Origin: Clostridium sp. CAG:354_28_25
GTDB taxonomy: Bacteria; Bacillota; Clostridia; TANB77; CAG-508
NCBI GenBank assembly: GCA_001915925.1
Contig: MNRL01000014.1
Coordinates: 1-64,000 of the forward strand
Reading direction: 5' to 3'
Length of the DNA stretch: 64,000 nucleotides
Below the pieces are notes generated by a model. It worked only from the letters and a program-made list of their open reading frames with translations, searched no databases and was not told the origin of the DNA. Shown in pieces: positions 42,258-50,643 of the stretch. The stretch's first letter is position 1. The number at the start of each line of letters is the position of its first letter. The translations under genes were made by a program, and so were the position numbers.

Positions 42258-43964
42258 CTACATTCTGTCTGGCATTTCCATACCTAGTAGCCCTGTACCT
42301 ATTTTTAATACATTTCCAACCATATATGTTAAACATAATCTTGTATTTTTAATCTTTTCATCTTCAACAATTATCTTATTATCATTGTAAAAACTACTAT
42401 ACAATTTGGCAACATCAATTAGATAACGTGATATAATTGATGGCTCATTTTTATCTACTGCTTGTTTTACAATATCATTAAAACTATAAATTTGTTTTAT
42501 TAATTCTATTCCATGTTCTTCTAATTCTGAAATATTTACTAAGTCTTTATTCATAACATAGTTTTCTTTTTCTAATATACTTTTGGTTCTTACATACATA
42601 TATTGAATATATGGACCTGTTTCCCCTTGGAAGTTTAGCATAATGTCCCAATCGAAAACTTCATCTTTAATTATATTATTTGATAAATCATTAAATATTA
42701 CAGCACCAATACCAACTTTTTTAGCAATATCATCTTTTCCTTCTATATTTGGATTCTTTTCTTCTATTATTGCTTTTGCCCTTGTTACTGCTTCTTTTAA
42801 GATATCTTCTAATTTTATTAAAGTTCCTTCCCTTGTAGACATTTTCCCTGTTTTTAGCCTTACCATTCCATATGGTACATGAATTAAACCATTTGTATAT
42901 TTTTCATCTAAATCAAGAAATTTAGCAACTTCAAATACTTGTTTAAAATGTAAGTTTTGCTCATATGCAACTACATATATACATTTATCAAAATCATATG
43001 TTCTTGCTCTATATAAAATAGCTGCTAAATCACGTGTTGCATATGTAGTTGAACCATTTGATTTAGTTACCATTAATGGTGGCATGTTTTTATATTCTAA
43101 ATCTACTATTTCTGCTCCTTGTGATTCTAGCAATTTATTATTTTTTCTTAAAATATCTACTACTTCTTGCATTTTATCTGAATAGAAAGATTCTCCATTA
43201 TTTGAGTCAAAATGTACATCAAGAATATCATATATTCTTTGGAATTCTTTTAAACTTAGATCTTTAAATTTCTGCCAAACTTGCGTACAATATTCGTCCC
43301 CATCTTCTAATTTTTTGAAGTTATTTCTACAGTCATCTAATACTGATTCATCCTCTTTGCAAAGTTCATTAATTCTTACATAAATCTCTGTAAGTTTATC
43401 GATTGGATTTTCTTCTAAATTGTATTCATTTCCGAATCTTTTATACCCTTCAATTAATTTTCCGAATTGTGTACCCCAATCGCCTAAGTGGTTTATTCCA
43501 ATAGTATTATACCCAAGAAATTTATACATATTATATAATGCTCTTCCTATTACTGTTGTTCTTAAATGACCAACATGGAAAGGTTTTGCAATATTTGGTG
43601 ATGAATATTCTACTATTATATTTTTGCCATTACCTATATTTGATGAACCATAGTTTTCTTTTTTACTTTCCATTTCATCTAGTACATTTTCTATTAAAAT
43701 TTCATTATTTATAAATATATTTAAGAAGCCATTTACTGCTTCTATTTTAGATATATATTTGTTTGGCATTTCTATTTTTTCTTTTATTTCGTTTGCAATT
43801 ATTACTGGAGATTTCTTCATTTCTTTTGCAAGTTTAAAACATGGAAGTGCATAATCTCCCATTTTAGTATCTTTTGGTATTTCTATATACTCTTTTAATT
43901 CTTCTTTTGTAAGCTCCAATACTTTACTTGTCTCTTCTGCTATTTTATCTTTAAAATCTATCAT
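42258..43964 (-). CDS. argS: Arginyl-tRNA synthetase
   Basis: About 568 residues from MIDFKDKIAEETSK; the ATG at 43964 has AAGGTGG directly upstream. Motifs: SSPNIAKPFHVGHLRTT (HIGH-type), GDWGTQFGK, and GRMSTREGTLIKLED at the KMSKS position (the class I degenerate form usual in ArgRS). It charges tRNA-Arg. No T-box is seen before it. Confidence 0.96.
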   Translation of the reverse strand: MIDFKDKIAEETSKVLELTKEELKEYIEIPKDTKMGDYALPCFKLAKEMKKSPVIIANEIKEKIEMPNKYISKIEAVNGFLNIFINNEILIENVLDEMESKKENYGSSNIGNGKNIIVEYSSPNIAKPFHVGHLRTTVIGRALYNMYKFLGYNTIGINHLGDWGTQFGKLIEGYKRFGNEYNLEENPIDKLTEIYVRINELCKEDESVLDDCRNNFKKLEDGDEYCTQVWQKFKDLSLKEFQRIYDILDVHFDSNNGESFYSDKMQEVVDILRKNNKLLESQGAEIVDLEYKNMPPLMVTKSNGSTTYATRDLAAILYRARTYDFDKCIYVVAYEQNLHFKQVFEVAKFLDLDEKYTNGLIHVPYGMVRLKTGKMSTREGTLIKLEDILKEAVTRAKAIIEEKNPNIEGKDDIAKKVGIGAVIFNDLSNNIIKDEVFDWDIMLNFQGETGPYIQYMYVRTKSILEKENYVMNKDLVNISELEEHGIELIKQIYSFNDIVKQAVDKNEPSIISRYLIDVAKLYSSFYNDNKIIVEDEKIKNTRLCLTYMVGNVLKIGTGLLGMEMPDRM

Positions 43965-44030
43965 AAAATCCACCTTATCCTATCCTATTTTTCCGTGATT
44001 ATTATATACTAAATATCCTTATATTGCAAC

Positions 44031-44060
44031 AAAAAAGCAGTAGATATTGTCTACTGCTTT
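44031..44060 (-). terminator. Terminator after plsC
   Basis: AAAGCAGTAG (44034-44043) pairs with CTACTGCTTT (44051-44060). Six T residues overlap the end on the minus strand. The stem sequence is close to that of the terminator at 33345. Confidence 0.8.
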
Positions 44061-44062
44061 AA

Positions 44063-44752
44063 TTAAATAATTTCTGCTTTTTCATCATAACAAGAGTCTG
44101 CTTTTTCTAAAACTTCTTGCATCCTATAGTACGCCTCTTTTTTTAAGTTTTCTATTCTCTCAAGTTTATTTGCTATTGATAAATCTGGATAAATTGGTTC
44201 TAATACTACATGTGTTATTAATGGTTTTGTTTTTATGTATTTATATATTCCGTGTGGCTTACGAGTAAGTATTACAGTTGGAATAATTGGTACATTACTT
44301 TCTACTGCCATTGCAAAAGCACCTTTCTTAAATTCTAGTAATTCTTGACCATATAAACGCATTTCGCCCTCTGGATATATATGAACAGTTTCTCCTTCTT
44401 CTAATAATTTTACAATATGCTGATAAAACTTCTTTTTTTCTTCTACTTTTGTTGGTATTGGAATCCCTCTAAGTAATTTTACCAAAGCTCCAATTATTGG
44501 AATATTACAATTAGATTCTAAAGTTATAAAATATGAATAATCTGGCAAATTAATAAGTCCATTCATTGTGCAATCTAAATAATGTATATGATTCGAAATT
44601 GTTATTTTTCCACCAGGTACTTTTGCTACATTTTCCTTCCCTACTACTTTATAATCAAAAAATACTTTGTCAACCACAAACAATATTGGCACTGCCACAA
44701 TATAGTAAAATATGTTTGCAAAAAAATTAAATAGAGTATTCCTTAATTTCAT
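44063..44752 (-). CDS. plsC: 1-acyl-sn-glycerol-3-phosphate acyltransferase PlsC family
   Basis: About 229 residues from MKLRNTLFNFFANIFYYI; the 44752 start avoids a long overlap with nadD. It has the HX4D motif ISNHIHYLD, a substrate site PEGEMR and a hydrophobic N-terminal segment. It adds the second acyl chain in phosphatidic acid synthesis at the membrane. It ends a short unit with nadD. Other acyl acceptors are possible. Confidence 0.88.
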   Translation of the reverse strand: MKLRNTLFNFFANIFYYIVAVPILFVVDKVFFDYKVVGKENVAKVPGGKITISNHIHYLDCTMNGLINLPDYSYFITLESNCNIPIIGALVKLLRGIPIPTKVEEKKKFYQHIVKLLEEGETVHIYPEGEMRLYGQELLEFKKGAFAMAVESNVPIIPTVILTRKPHGIYKYIKTKPLITHVVLEPIYPDLSIANKLERIENLKKEAYYRMQEVLEKADSCYDEKAEII

Positions 44753-44765
44753 CCTCAAACATCTC

Positions 44766-45356
44766 CTATTTATATAAATTATTCTCCTCGATATAAAAAT
44801 AAACATTTTTATTAAGCATTTTATTTAATGTTTCCATATTACCATTTTTTATTGCTTTTCTTACTTCTGTTGAACTATAATTATATAATTTATTTGCATT
44901 AAATTCAAATATTTTATTTTTATTTTCTTCTAATAATTTATTTCCAGCTATTATGCTAGCTAAATTTTTCCCTCTTTGGATTGCAATAATATTATTATTT
45001 AGACATTTAGTTGCATTTTCCCAATTGGGTAATTTTTCCAGATTGTCCCCACCTAGAATAAAATAATTTTCGGATGAAGAAAAGCTATTGTTTATTAATT
45101 CAAAAGCATCTACGGCTAATAATTTCTTTTTAGAATTTAGTTCTATATCTAGAACATCTATTTTATCTGTTTTTATGCTTTTTAACATATCAAGTCTTTT
45201 ATTTTCGTCTATCAGATCTGTTTTTTCATAATAATTTCCTACAGGGACAAAGTATACTTTGTCCAACTTAAATTTATCTGCTATTTCTTCTGCTAATCTT
45301 TCGTGAGCTATAGTTGGCGGATTAAAGCTTCCACCAAAAAAGCCATACTTTTTCAT
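44766..45356 (-). CDS. nadD: Nicotinate-nucleotide adenylyltransferase
   Basis: 196 residues. The nucleotidyltransferase start is GGSFNPPTIAHERLAEE (with T instead of the usual H before the helix), followed by FILGGDNLEKLPNWENATK and the ATP loop YSSTEVRKAI. It makes deamido-NAD+ from nicotinate mononucleotide in the NAD pathway. Ribosome site AAGGAATG. It lies between the YdcF-like gene and plsC. Confidence 0.93.
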   Translation of the reverse strand: MKKYGFFGGSFNPPTIAHERLAEEIADKFKLDKVYFVPVGNYYEKTDLIDENKRLDMLKSIKTDKIDVLDIELNSKKKLLAVDAFELINNSFSSSENYFILGGDNLEKLPNWENATKCLNNNIIAIQRGKNLASIIAGNKLLEENKNKIFEFNANKLYNYSSTEVRKAIKNGNMETLNKMLNKNVYFYIEENNLYK

Positions 45357-45383
45357 TTAATATAACATTCCTTTCATTATTTG

Positions 45384-46181
45384 CTATATAAATATTGTTA
45401 AAATTATTGCTAATATTAGATATATAATTAATGTAATTTTATATAAAACTATTATTGCTAAATATTCATTTATAAATGCTTCTGGAAAATAATACCATAA
45501 AGTTTTAGACCCTTCGCCTTTAGCTTTTATTTTAAATTTTGAAGAGTAAATTTTCGCTCTTAGTATATGAAAATTATTGCTTACAAAAGCTATATTTTGA
45601 TGTATTTTTAGTTCTTTTAATTTTTCATTAGAAAACTTAAAATTCTCTAATGTATTCCTAGATTTATCTTCTTTTATAATATCTTTTTCTGGAATATTAT
45701 TAGCAAGTAAATATTGTTCCATTGCTTCAGCTTCTGTTATTGTCTCCTGCCTTATTTTTCCTCCGGACACAATAATTTTAGGCTTACTTTTCTGTTTGTT
45801 ATATAATTCTATTGCTAACTTTAGCCTTTTGGTTAAAGCTTTCGTTAATTGATTTCCATACACTAGGTATCCACCAAGCACAACAATAGCCTCATATGGT
45901 TTTCGTTTAATTCTTAAATTAACTACTATACTTGATACGCAAAATATAATGAATGTTACAGCAAAATATATTGATACATATCTTATAAAGTGCATTATTT
46001 TGTTATCAAATATGCGTGGAATTATTGCCAAAATAGTAACTATAATTCCTAACGCTAATATTATGTATTTTCTTTTAAATATTTTTCTTTTTCTTACTAT
46101 ATCTGTCAATATTCCTGAAAGTCCACTATATATTAGTAAAATTCCTATTACCAAAAATATATTTAAAAATATATTTTCCAT
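45384..46181 (-). CDS. YdcF family (DUF218) membrane protein
   Basis: About 265 residues from MENIFLNIFLVIGILLIY; start at 46181 after AGGTGA. Several membrane helices in the first 90 residues are followed by a Rossmann-like DUF218 domain (IVVLGGYLVYGNQLTKALTK; KIIVSGGKIRQETITEAEAM; SRNTLENFKFS) and two final hydrophobic segments. Family members are linked to envelope or polysaccharide roles (SanA/ElyC-like), without a defined reaction. Confidence 0.85.
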   Translation of the reverse strand: MENIFLNIFLVIGILLIYSGLSGILTDIVRKRKIFKRKYIILALGIIVTILAIIPRIFDNKIMHFIRYVSIYFAVTFIIFCVSSIVVNLRIKRKPYEAIVVLGGYLVYGNQLTKALTKRLKLAIELYNKQKSKPKIIVSGGKIRQETITEAEAMEQYLLANNIPEKDIIKEDKSRNTLENFKFSNEKLKELKIHQNIAFVSNNFHILRAKIYSSKFKIKAKGEGSKTLWYYFPEAFINEYLAIIVLYKITLIIYLILAIILTIFI

Positions 46182-46196
46182 AAGCATCACCTAATT

Positions 46197-48536
46197 CTAT
46201 TCACTCGCTTTTTCTAAATCTTGGCTTAAATTATTAATTAAATGTTTAAGTCCTGTAACTACGATATATGCCAAAATTAGAGCTGATACTAATATAATTA
46301 TTCCTTGTTCACTTATACCACTTAAATGTAATAAATTCTTAAATAAAATTACAGCAAAGAAAAATCCAATTGTGGTAGTTGTACACAAGAATGTACTTAT
46401 TCTGTTAAATGGTCTACATGCTTCTATTACTGCAAAAATACTTACTCCACCAATAATTAAGTACATTAGTGTCTCTGTTTCCTCTACACCTAATCCTAAA
46501 CCTTCTCTAGAAAATGTTAATAAAACAATACTAATAATTATTGTTAGAGCATATGGTAATGCATTTTTTATTACCGTTCTTAAGAAAGTTCCTTGTAATG
46601 GTTTTGAATTTTCTAAGAATGATAAGAAGAATGATGTATAACCTTCTATTACTAAATCTATTAATGTAATTTGTATTGGTATAAATGGGAAAGCTGTATT
46701 TGTTACTATGTTAAATAATGATAATAACATTGAATATATTGTCTTAATAAAGAATATTCTAGCAACATTTGTTATATTATTTACTACTCTTCTTCCTTCC
46801 ATTAATACATCTTTAAGTACACTAAAATCCGAATTTAATAATACAATTTGTGAAACCTGTCTTGCAACATCAGAAGCCTCTGGTAATGTAATACTACAAT
46901 CAGCTTGTTTTAATGCAACAACATCATTAACCCCATCACCAGTCATAGCTACTGAATGACCTTTTTCTTGAAGTGCTTTTACTATTAAACTTTTTTGATG
47001 TGGCATAACTCTAGCAAAAACACTGTATTTATCAACTAATTCTGGAATCTCATCATCAGAACTTATAGTTGATAAATCTATATATGAATCATATGATTCT
47101 AATCCTGCTTTTTTTGCAATACTTGAAACAGTTAGTGGGTTATCACCAGATATTATTTTAATATCTACAGCTTGTGTCTTAAAGAAACCTAACATTTCTT
47201 TTGCATTTTTTCTTAATGGATCATCTAAAGTTATTGCTGCAATGATTTCTAGTTTTGGTAGATTTTCGTCACTTACAATTTCTTTTGAATATCCAACAAA
47301 TAGCATTCTTTTACCTGCTTTTTGTGCTGTAACTATTTCTTCTGGCATTTGCATATCACTTTTTTCTATTAAGCGTTCTGGTGCTCCTAATACTATTGAT
47401 CCGATATTTTTAAAACTTATAGAACTCCATTTTCTTTCTGAAGAAAATGCCATTCTATCTGCTATTTCGAATTTATCTTCACCTTTATAATAATCTTTAA
47501 GTGCCATAAATGTTGCATTATTATCTGTCATCTCATTTACAAATGCTGTCATCATTGTTTGCATAGAATGAGGCATACATTTTTCGTTATATAGTTTTAC
47601 TTCGTCTACTTTCATTCTACCTTCTGTAATTGTTCCTGTTTTATCCAAACATAAAGTATCTATGTGGGCTAATGTTTCTACACTATATAAATCTTGAACT
47701 AATACTCGTTTTTTAGCAAGTTTTATTACACCTGTTGCTAAAGATATTGTTATAAGAAGCATAAGTCCTTTTGGTAACATTCCTAATAAAGCTGCAGCTG
47801 TAGAAACAACTGAATTTGTTATATCTACATTTCTAAAGAAATATGCTTGTACAAATAAGATTATTCCTACTGGAATTATTACAAAACTTGTAAAGTTTGT
47901 AACTTTTTTCATTGAATTTACAAGTTCTGATTCTGCTCTTTTATATTTTTTAGTTTCGCTTGTAATTTGTGCTGCAAAGTTATCCTTTCCTACCTTTTCT
48001 ACTTTAGAATAACATCTTCCACTAACTACATAACTTCCTGATAATAATTTATCACCTTTTTGTTTTAATATTGTGTCTGATTCCCCAGTAAGTAAAGATT
48101 CGTTTACTTCTACTTCTCCATCAAGTACCTCAGAATCTGCACATATTTGTTTTCCTGCCTCTAAAATTATTACATCATCTAAGACTATCTCATCTATATT
48201 AATTTCTTTTTCTTTTCCATTTCTAACAACTGTAGCTTTTGAAACCTTTAATACAGATAGCTTTTGTACTAAATTTCTAGCATGAATTTCTTGTATAATT
48301 CCAATTACAATATTTACAATAATTATTAACATATATGCTAAGTTTGTATATGCTTTTACCGAAATTAATGCTATAGCTATTAAAAGGTTAAATAAGTTAA
48401 ATAATGTACATACATTATCTCTAATTATTTCCCAATTAGTTCTAGTTTTATCATCTTCTACTTTATTTACCTTTCCGCTTTCTATTCGTTTTTCAACTTG
48501 TTTGTCTGTTAATCCATTTAATTCATCCTTATTCAA
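46197..48536 (-). CDS. P-type cation ATPase, CtpE-like
   Basis: 779 residues, TTG start with AAGGAG eight bases upstream. Motifs: LLTGESDTI (actuator), the ion-path motif GMLPKGLMLLITISL, phosphorylation loop LCLDKTGTITEG near 296-307, and ALKQADCSITLPEAS near the hinge. About ten helices. The MLPKGL spelling and domain sizes resemble CtpE, a calcium-transport-type ATPase of Actinobacteria and Firmicutes; the ion here is not certain. It is the only gene of its unit or is followed by ydcF. Confidence 0.88.
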   Translation of the reverse strand: MNKDELNGLTDKQVEKRIESGKVNKVEDDKTRTNWEIIRDNVCTLFNLFNLLIAIALISVKAYTNLAYMLIIIVNIVIGIIQEIHARNLVQKLSVLKVSKATVVRNGKEKEINIDEIVLDDVIILEAGKQICADSEVLDGEVEVNESLLTGESDTILKQKGDKLLSGSYVVSGRCYSKVEKVGKDNFAAQITSETKKYKRAESELVNSMKKVTNFTSFVIIPVGIILFVQAYFFRNVDITNSVVSTAAALLGMLPKGLMLLITISLATGVIKLAKKRVLVQDLYSVETLAHIDTLCLDKTGTITEGRMKVDEVKLYNEKCMPHSMQTMMTAFVNEMTDNNATFMALKDYYKGEDKFEIADRMAFSSERKWSSISFKNIGSIVLGAPERLIEKSDMQMPEEIVTAQKAGKRMLFVGYSKEIVSDENLPKLEIIAAITLDDPLRKNAKEMLGFFKTQAVDIKIISGDNPLTVSSIAKKAGLESYDSYIDLSTISSDDEIPELVDKYSVFARVMPHQKSLIVKALQEKGHSVAMTGDGVNDVVALKQADCSITLPEASDVARQVSQIVLLNSDFSVLKDVLMEGRRVVNNITNVARIFFIKTIYSMLLSLFNIVTNTAFPFIPIQITLIDLVIEGYTSFFLSFLENSKPLQGTFLRTVIKNALPYALTIIISIVLLTFSREGLGLGVEETETLMYLIIGGVSIFAVIEACRPFNRISTFLCTTTTIGFFFAVILFKNLLHLSGISEQGIIILVSALILAYIVVTGLKHLINNLSQDLEKASE

Positions 48537-48626
48537 ATGTTACACTCCTTTTCTTTCGAATTTTTTTGTATTTTATCATACACTATAATATATTACTATA
48601 TTATTTTACAAAAAACAAATAGTTTC

Positions 48627-48663
48627 AAAAAAAACTACCAAAGTGTTTCGCTCTGGTAGTTTT
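48627..48663 (-). terminator. Terminator after the alarmone synthetase gene
   Basis: AAAACTACCA (48631-48640) pairs with TGGTAGTTTT (48654-48663), with eight T residues following on the minus strand. Confidence 0.85.
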
Positions 48664-48688
48664 AATCTATATAAAATAAAAGGGGAAT

Positions 48689-49246
48689 TTAACGTACTTC
48701 TTTTGCTAGTACCGACATCTCATAGTCTAGCTTTTTCATTACTTTGGCTGCTTTTAATAATCTCTTAGATGCCGCCTTAGTAACATTATTATTTTTATAT
48801 TTTAACTCATGTTCTAAACTCGCCCAAAAGTCCATAGCCATTGTTCTTATTTGTATTTCTGCTTTAACATATATTTTTCCCATATCTGTTTTTACAGGTA
48901 CTTCTACAATCAAATGTAAACTAGAATATCCGCTTTTTTTAGGGAATTGAATATAATCTTTTTCATTTAAGATTCTTATATTAGGATTTTCTAATAATAG
49001 TTCTCGTACTATATATACATTTTCTTGAAATGGACAAATAATTCTTATCCCAGCAATATCATTTACTTTATTTATCATTTCTTTATATGTTAAATTATAT
49101 TTTTTCTTTTTCATTTTATTTACTATACTTTTAGGGCTTTTTATCCTACATTTAACATGATCTATTAAATTTAGTTCCTTATATTTCACCTCCATTTCCT
49201 TTATGATTTTATTAATTTCTTCTATGCTAAGTGAATATATTGACAT
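48689..49246 (-). CDS. Small alarmone synthetase (RelA/SpoT domain)
   Basis: At least 185 residues. The synthetase motifs CRIKSPKSIVNKM, DIAGIRIICPF, SGYSSLHLIVEV and EIQIRTMAMDFWASLEHELK are present, so (p)ppGpp synthesis is likely. The ATG at 49246 has no good ribosome site. The open frame continues upstream to near 49334, and a strong site (AAAGGAG) ends at an ATG in another frame at 49335-49337. Removing one C (CC to C) would join that ATG as MHIESELVSTKKEI. So the true start is perhaps near 49337 with a one-base disruption, or a non-standard start codon is used. Confidence 0.88.
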   Translation of the reverse strand: MSIYSLSIEEINKIIKEMEVKYKELNLIDHVKCRIKSPKSIVNKMKKKKYNLTYKEMINKVNDIAGIRIICPFQENVYIVRELLLENPNIRILNEKDYIQFPKKSGYSSLHLIVEVPVKTDMGKIYVKAEIQIRTMAMDFWASLEHELKYKNNNVTKAASKRLLKAAKVMKKLDYEMSVLAKEVR

Positions 49247-49430
49247 TATTTCTTTAAATATGTCACTTTTTACTGTTAATTTCTTATTTTGTACAATTTC
49301 TTTTTTTGTGCTTACCAGTTCACTTTCTATATGGCATCACTCCTTTCTTCTTAGTATGGATATATTGTACCTATAAATTATTTCCAAATTATTCCCGAAT
49401 TGTGTTTTATTTGTAAATTAATTTAAAAGC

Positions 49431-49460
49431 AAAAAAAGCCTTATATATAAGGCTTTTTTT
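49431..49460. terminator. Symmetric terminator
   Basis: AAAAAAAGCCTTA and TAAGGCTTTTTTT flank TATA. T-runs occur on both strands, so it ends DUF308 transcription on the minus strand. Confidence 0.9.
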
Positions 49461-49511
49461 AATGTTATTTTATTCATTTTAATTATTTGTTTGATTTTTT
49501 AAAAATTAAAC

Positions 49512-50054
49512 CTAGAATTGTTTTAACTTTCTTATAAAAATAAAACTTTCTATTATATCTATTATTGCATATGCAATCATTAATGAACCAATTAATGTTA
49601 TGATTGCTCCACTATTTAGCATAATGTATATTCCAAATATAATCATTAAAATTGATAGCACTAAGCTAAATATCCATATTGATGAATTAAAACCTTTTAT
49701 TTTAAGTGACAAATATGCTCTTGTTATTCCACTATATACAATCCAAGAACCAACTATTATTCTTAGTATAGCACCTATTGCATCTGTATAAATAATAGCT
49801 ATAATTCCTGCAAGCGTTGCAATTAATCCACAGAATAAGTCAAAATTCAAATGTTCTCCTCTTCCTCTTCCTTTTACATAATTTACTAGTCTTGCAACTC
49901 CTATCATTAAAAATAATAGTCCGATTAAGCAGGAAATTAATTTAACTGCACCTTCGTGGAAAACACATAATATTACTCCAAATAGTCCAAAAATTATTGA
50001 TATCAATATATTAGACATACCAGATTTTTTTAACAAATCTTTTATTGGATCCAT
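49512..50054 (-). CDS. DUF308 membrane protein (HdeD-like)
   Basis: 180 residues with about six membrane helices (SNILISIIFGLFGVILCVF; IIVGSWIVYSGITRAYLSL; and so on), matching DUF308/HdeD, a family of small six-helix proteins linked to acid or envelope stress but of unknown activity. It lies four bases after the Gls24 gene stop, so the two are cotranscribed. Confidence 0.85.
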   Translation of the reverse strand: MDPIKDLLKKSGMSNILISIIFGLFGVILCVFHEGAVKLISCLIGLLFLMIGVARLVNYVKGRGRGEHLNFDLFCGLIATLAGIIAIIYTDAIGAILRIIVGSWIVYSGITRAYLSLKIKGFNSSIWIFSLVLSILMIIFGIYIMLNSGAIITLIGSLMIAYAIIDIIESFIFIRKLKQF

Positions 50055-50058
50055 AATA

Positions 50059-50442
50059 TTATTCCTCCATATTATCTATTTTTTCCTCTCCGTCATCATC
50101 AACTTTTACTCCTTGAACATTTACAACAACTTTTTCTACTTTATTTCCTGTCATATTTTCTACTTCTTCTTTAACTTTAGCTTGAATGTTCTTTCCTACT
50201 TCTCTTATATTTACGCCATATCTTACAATAATGTTTATTTCTATTTTTACAGTATCACCATCTGCTTCTACTTTAATACCTCTTGACATTTGTTTTTTAC
50301 CACTTATCGCTTTAAGTCCTTCTGTAAAACCACCTGCCATTTTAGCAACACCATCAATTTTAGAAACAGCCATACCTGCTATTGTTGCAACAACCTCATT
50401 TGCTACATTAATTTCTTGTTCTAAATTTTTTTCTTCATCCAT
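50059..50442 (-). CDS. Asp23/Gls24 family envelope stress protein
   Basis: 127 residues (EINVANEVVATIAGMAVSKI; GVAKMAGGFTEGL; IEINIIVRYGVNIREVGKNI; EVENMTGNKVEKVVVNVQGV). The family organises at the inner face of the membrane and responds to alkaline or envelope stress. The DUF308 protein downstream may be its membrane partner, as AmaP is for Asp23. The charged C-terminal tail is short. Ribosome site GGGAGGT. Confidence 0.92.
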   Translation of the reverse strand: MDEEKNLEQEINVANEVVATIAGMAVSKIDGVAKMAGGFTEGLKAISGKKQMSRGIKVEADGDTVKIEINIIVRYGVNIREVGKNIQAKVKEEVENMTGNKVEKVVVNVQGVKVDDDGEEKIDNMEE

Positions 50443-50499
50443 ACGACTTACCTCCCATATATTATTTTTATATAAATTATTTCCATTATGTCTATTTAT

Positions 50500-50528
50500 A
50501 TAATAACTTAATTAACTTTATTTGTCAA
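50500..50528 (-). promoter_or_regulatory. Promoter of gls24-DUF308
   Basis: TTGACA (50523-50528) and TATTAT (50500-50505) with a 17-base spacer on the minus strand. Confidence 0.6.
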
Positions 50529-50529
50529 T

Positions 50530-50637
50530 TGGGATTGTGAGACGTCACACCAAGCAAAAATCCAAGATTTCGTTTGGAGCTATAATTGGATAAACATATT
50601 AAAAAGGAAAAAAAGGAACGTCCCTTTCTCCCTATTA
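50530..50637. repeat. Remnants of both dispersed repeats
   Basis: 50530-50590 contains the AAGATTTCGTTTGGAGCT core seen also near 8985. 50611-50637 is a short GGAACGTCCC piece (minus orientation TAGGGAGAAAGGGACGTTCC), beginning about seven bases after the stop codon of the ABC gene. Confidence 0.5.
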
Positions 50638-50643
50638 TATATT

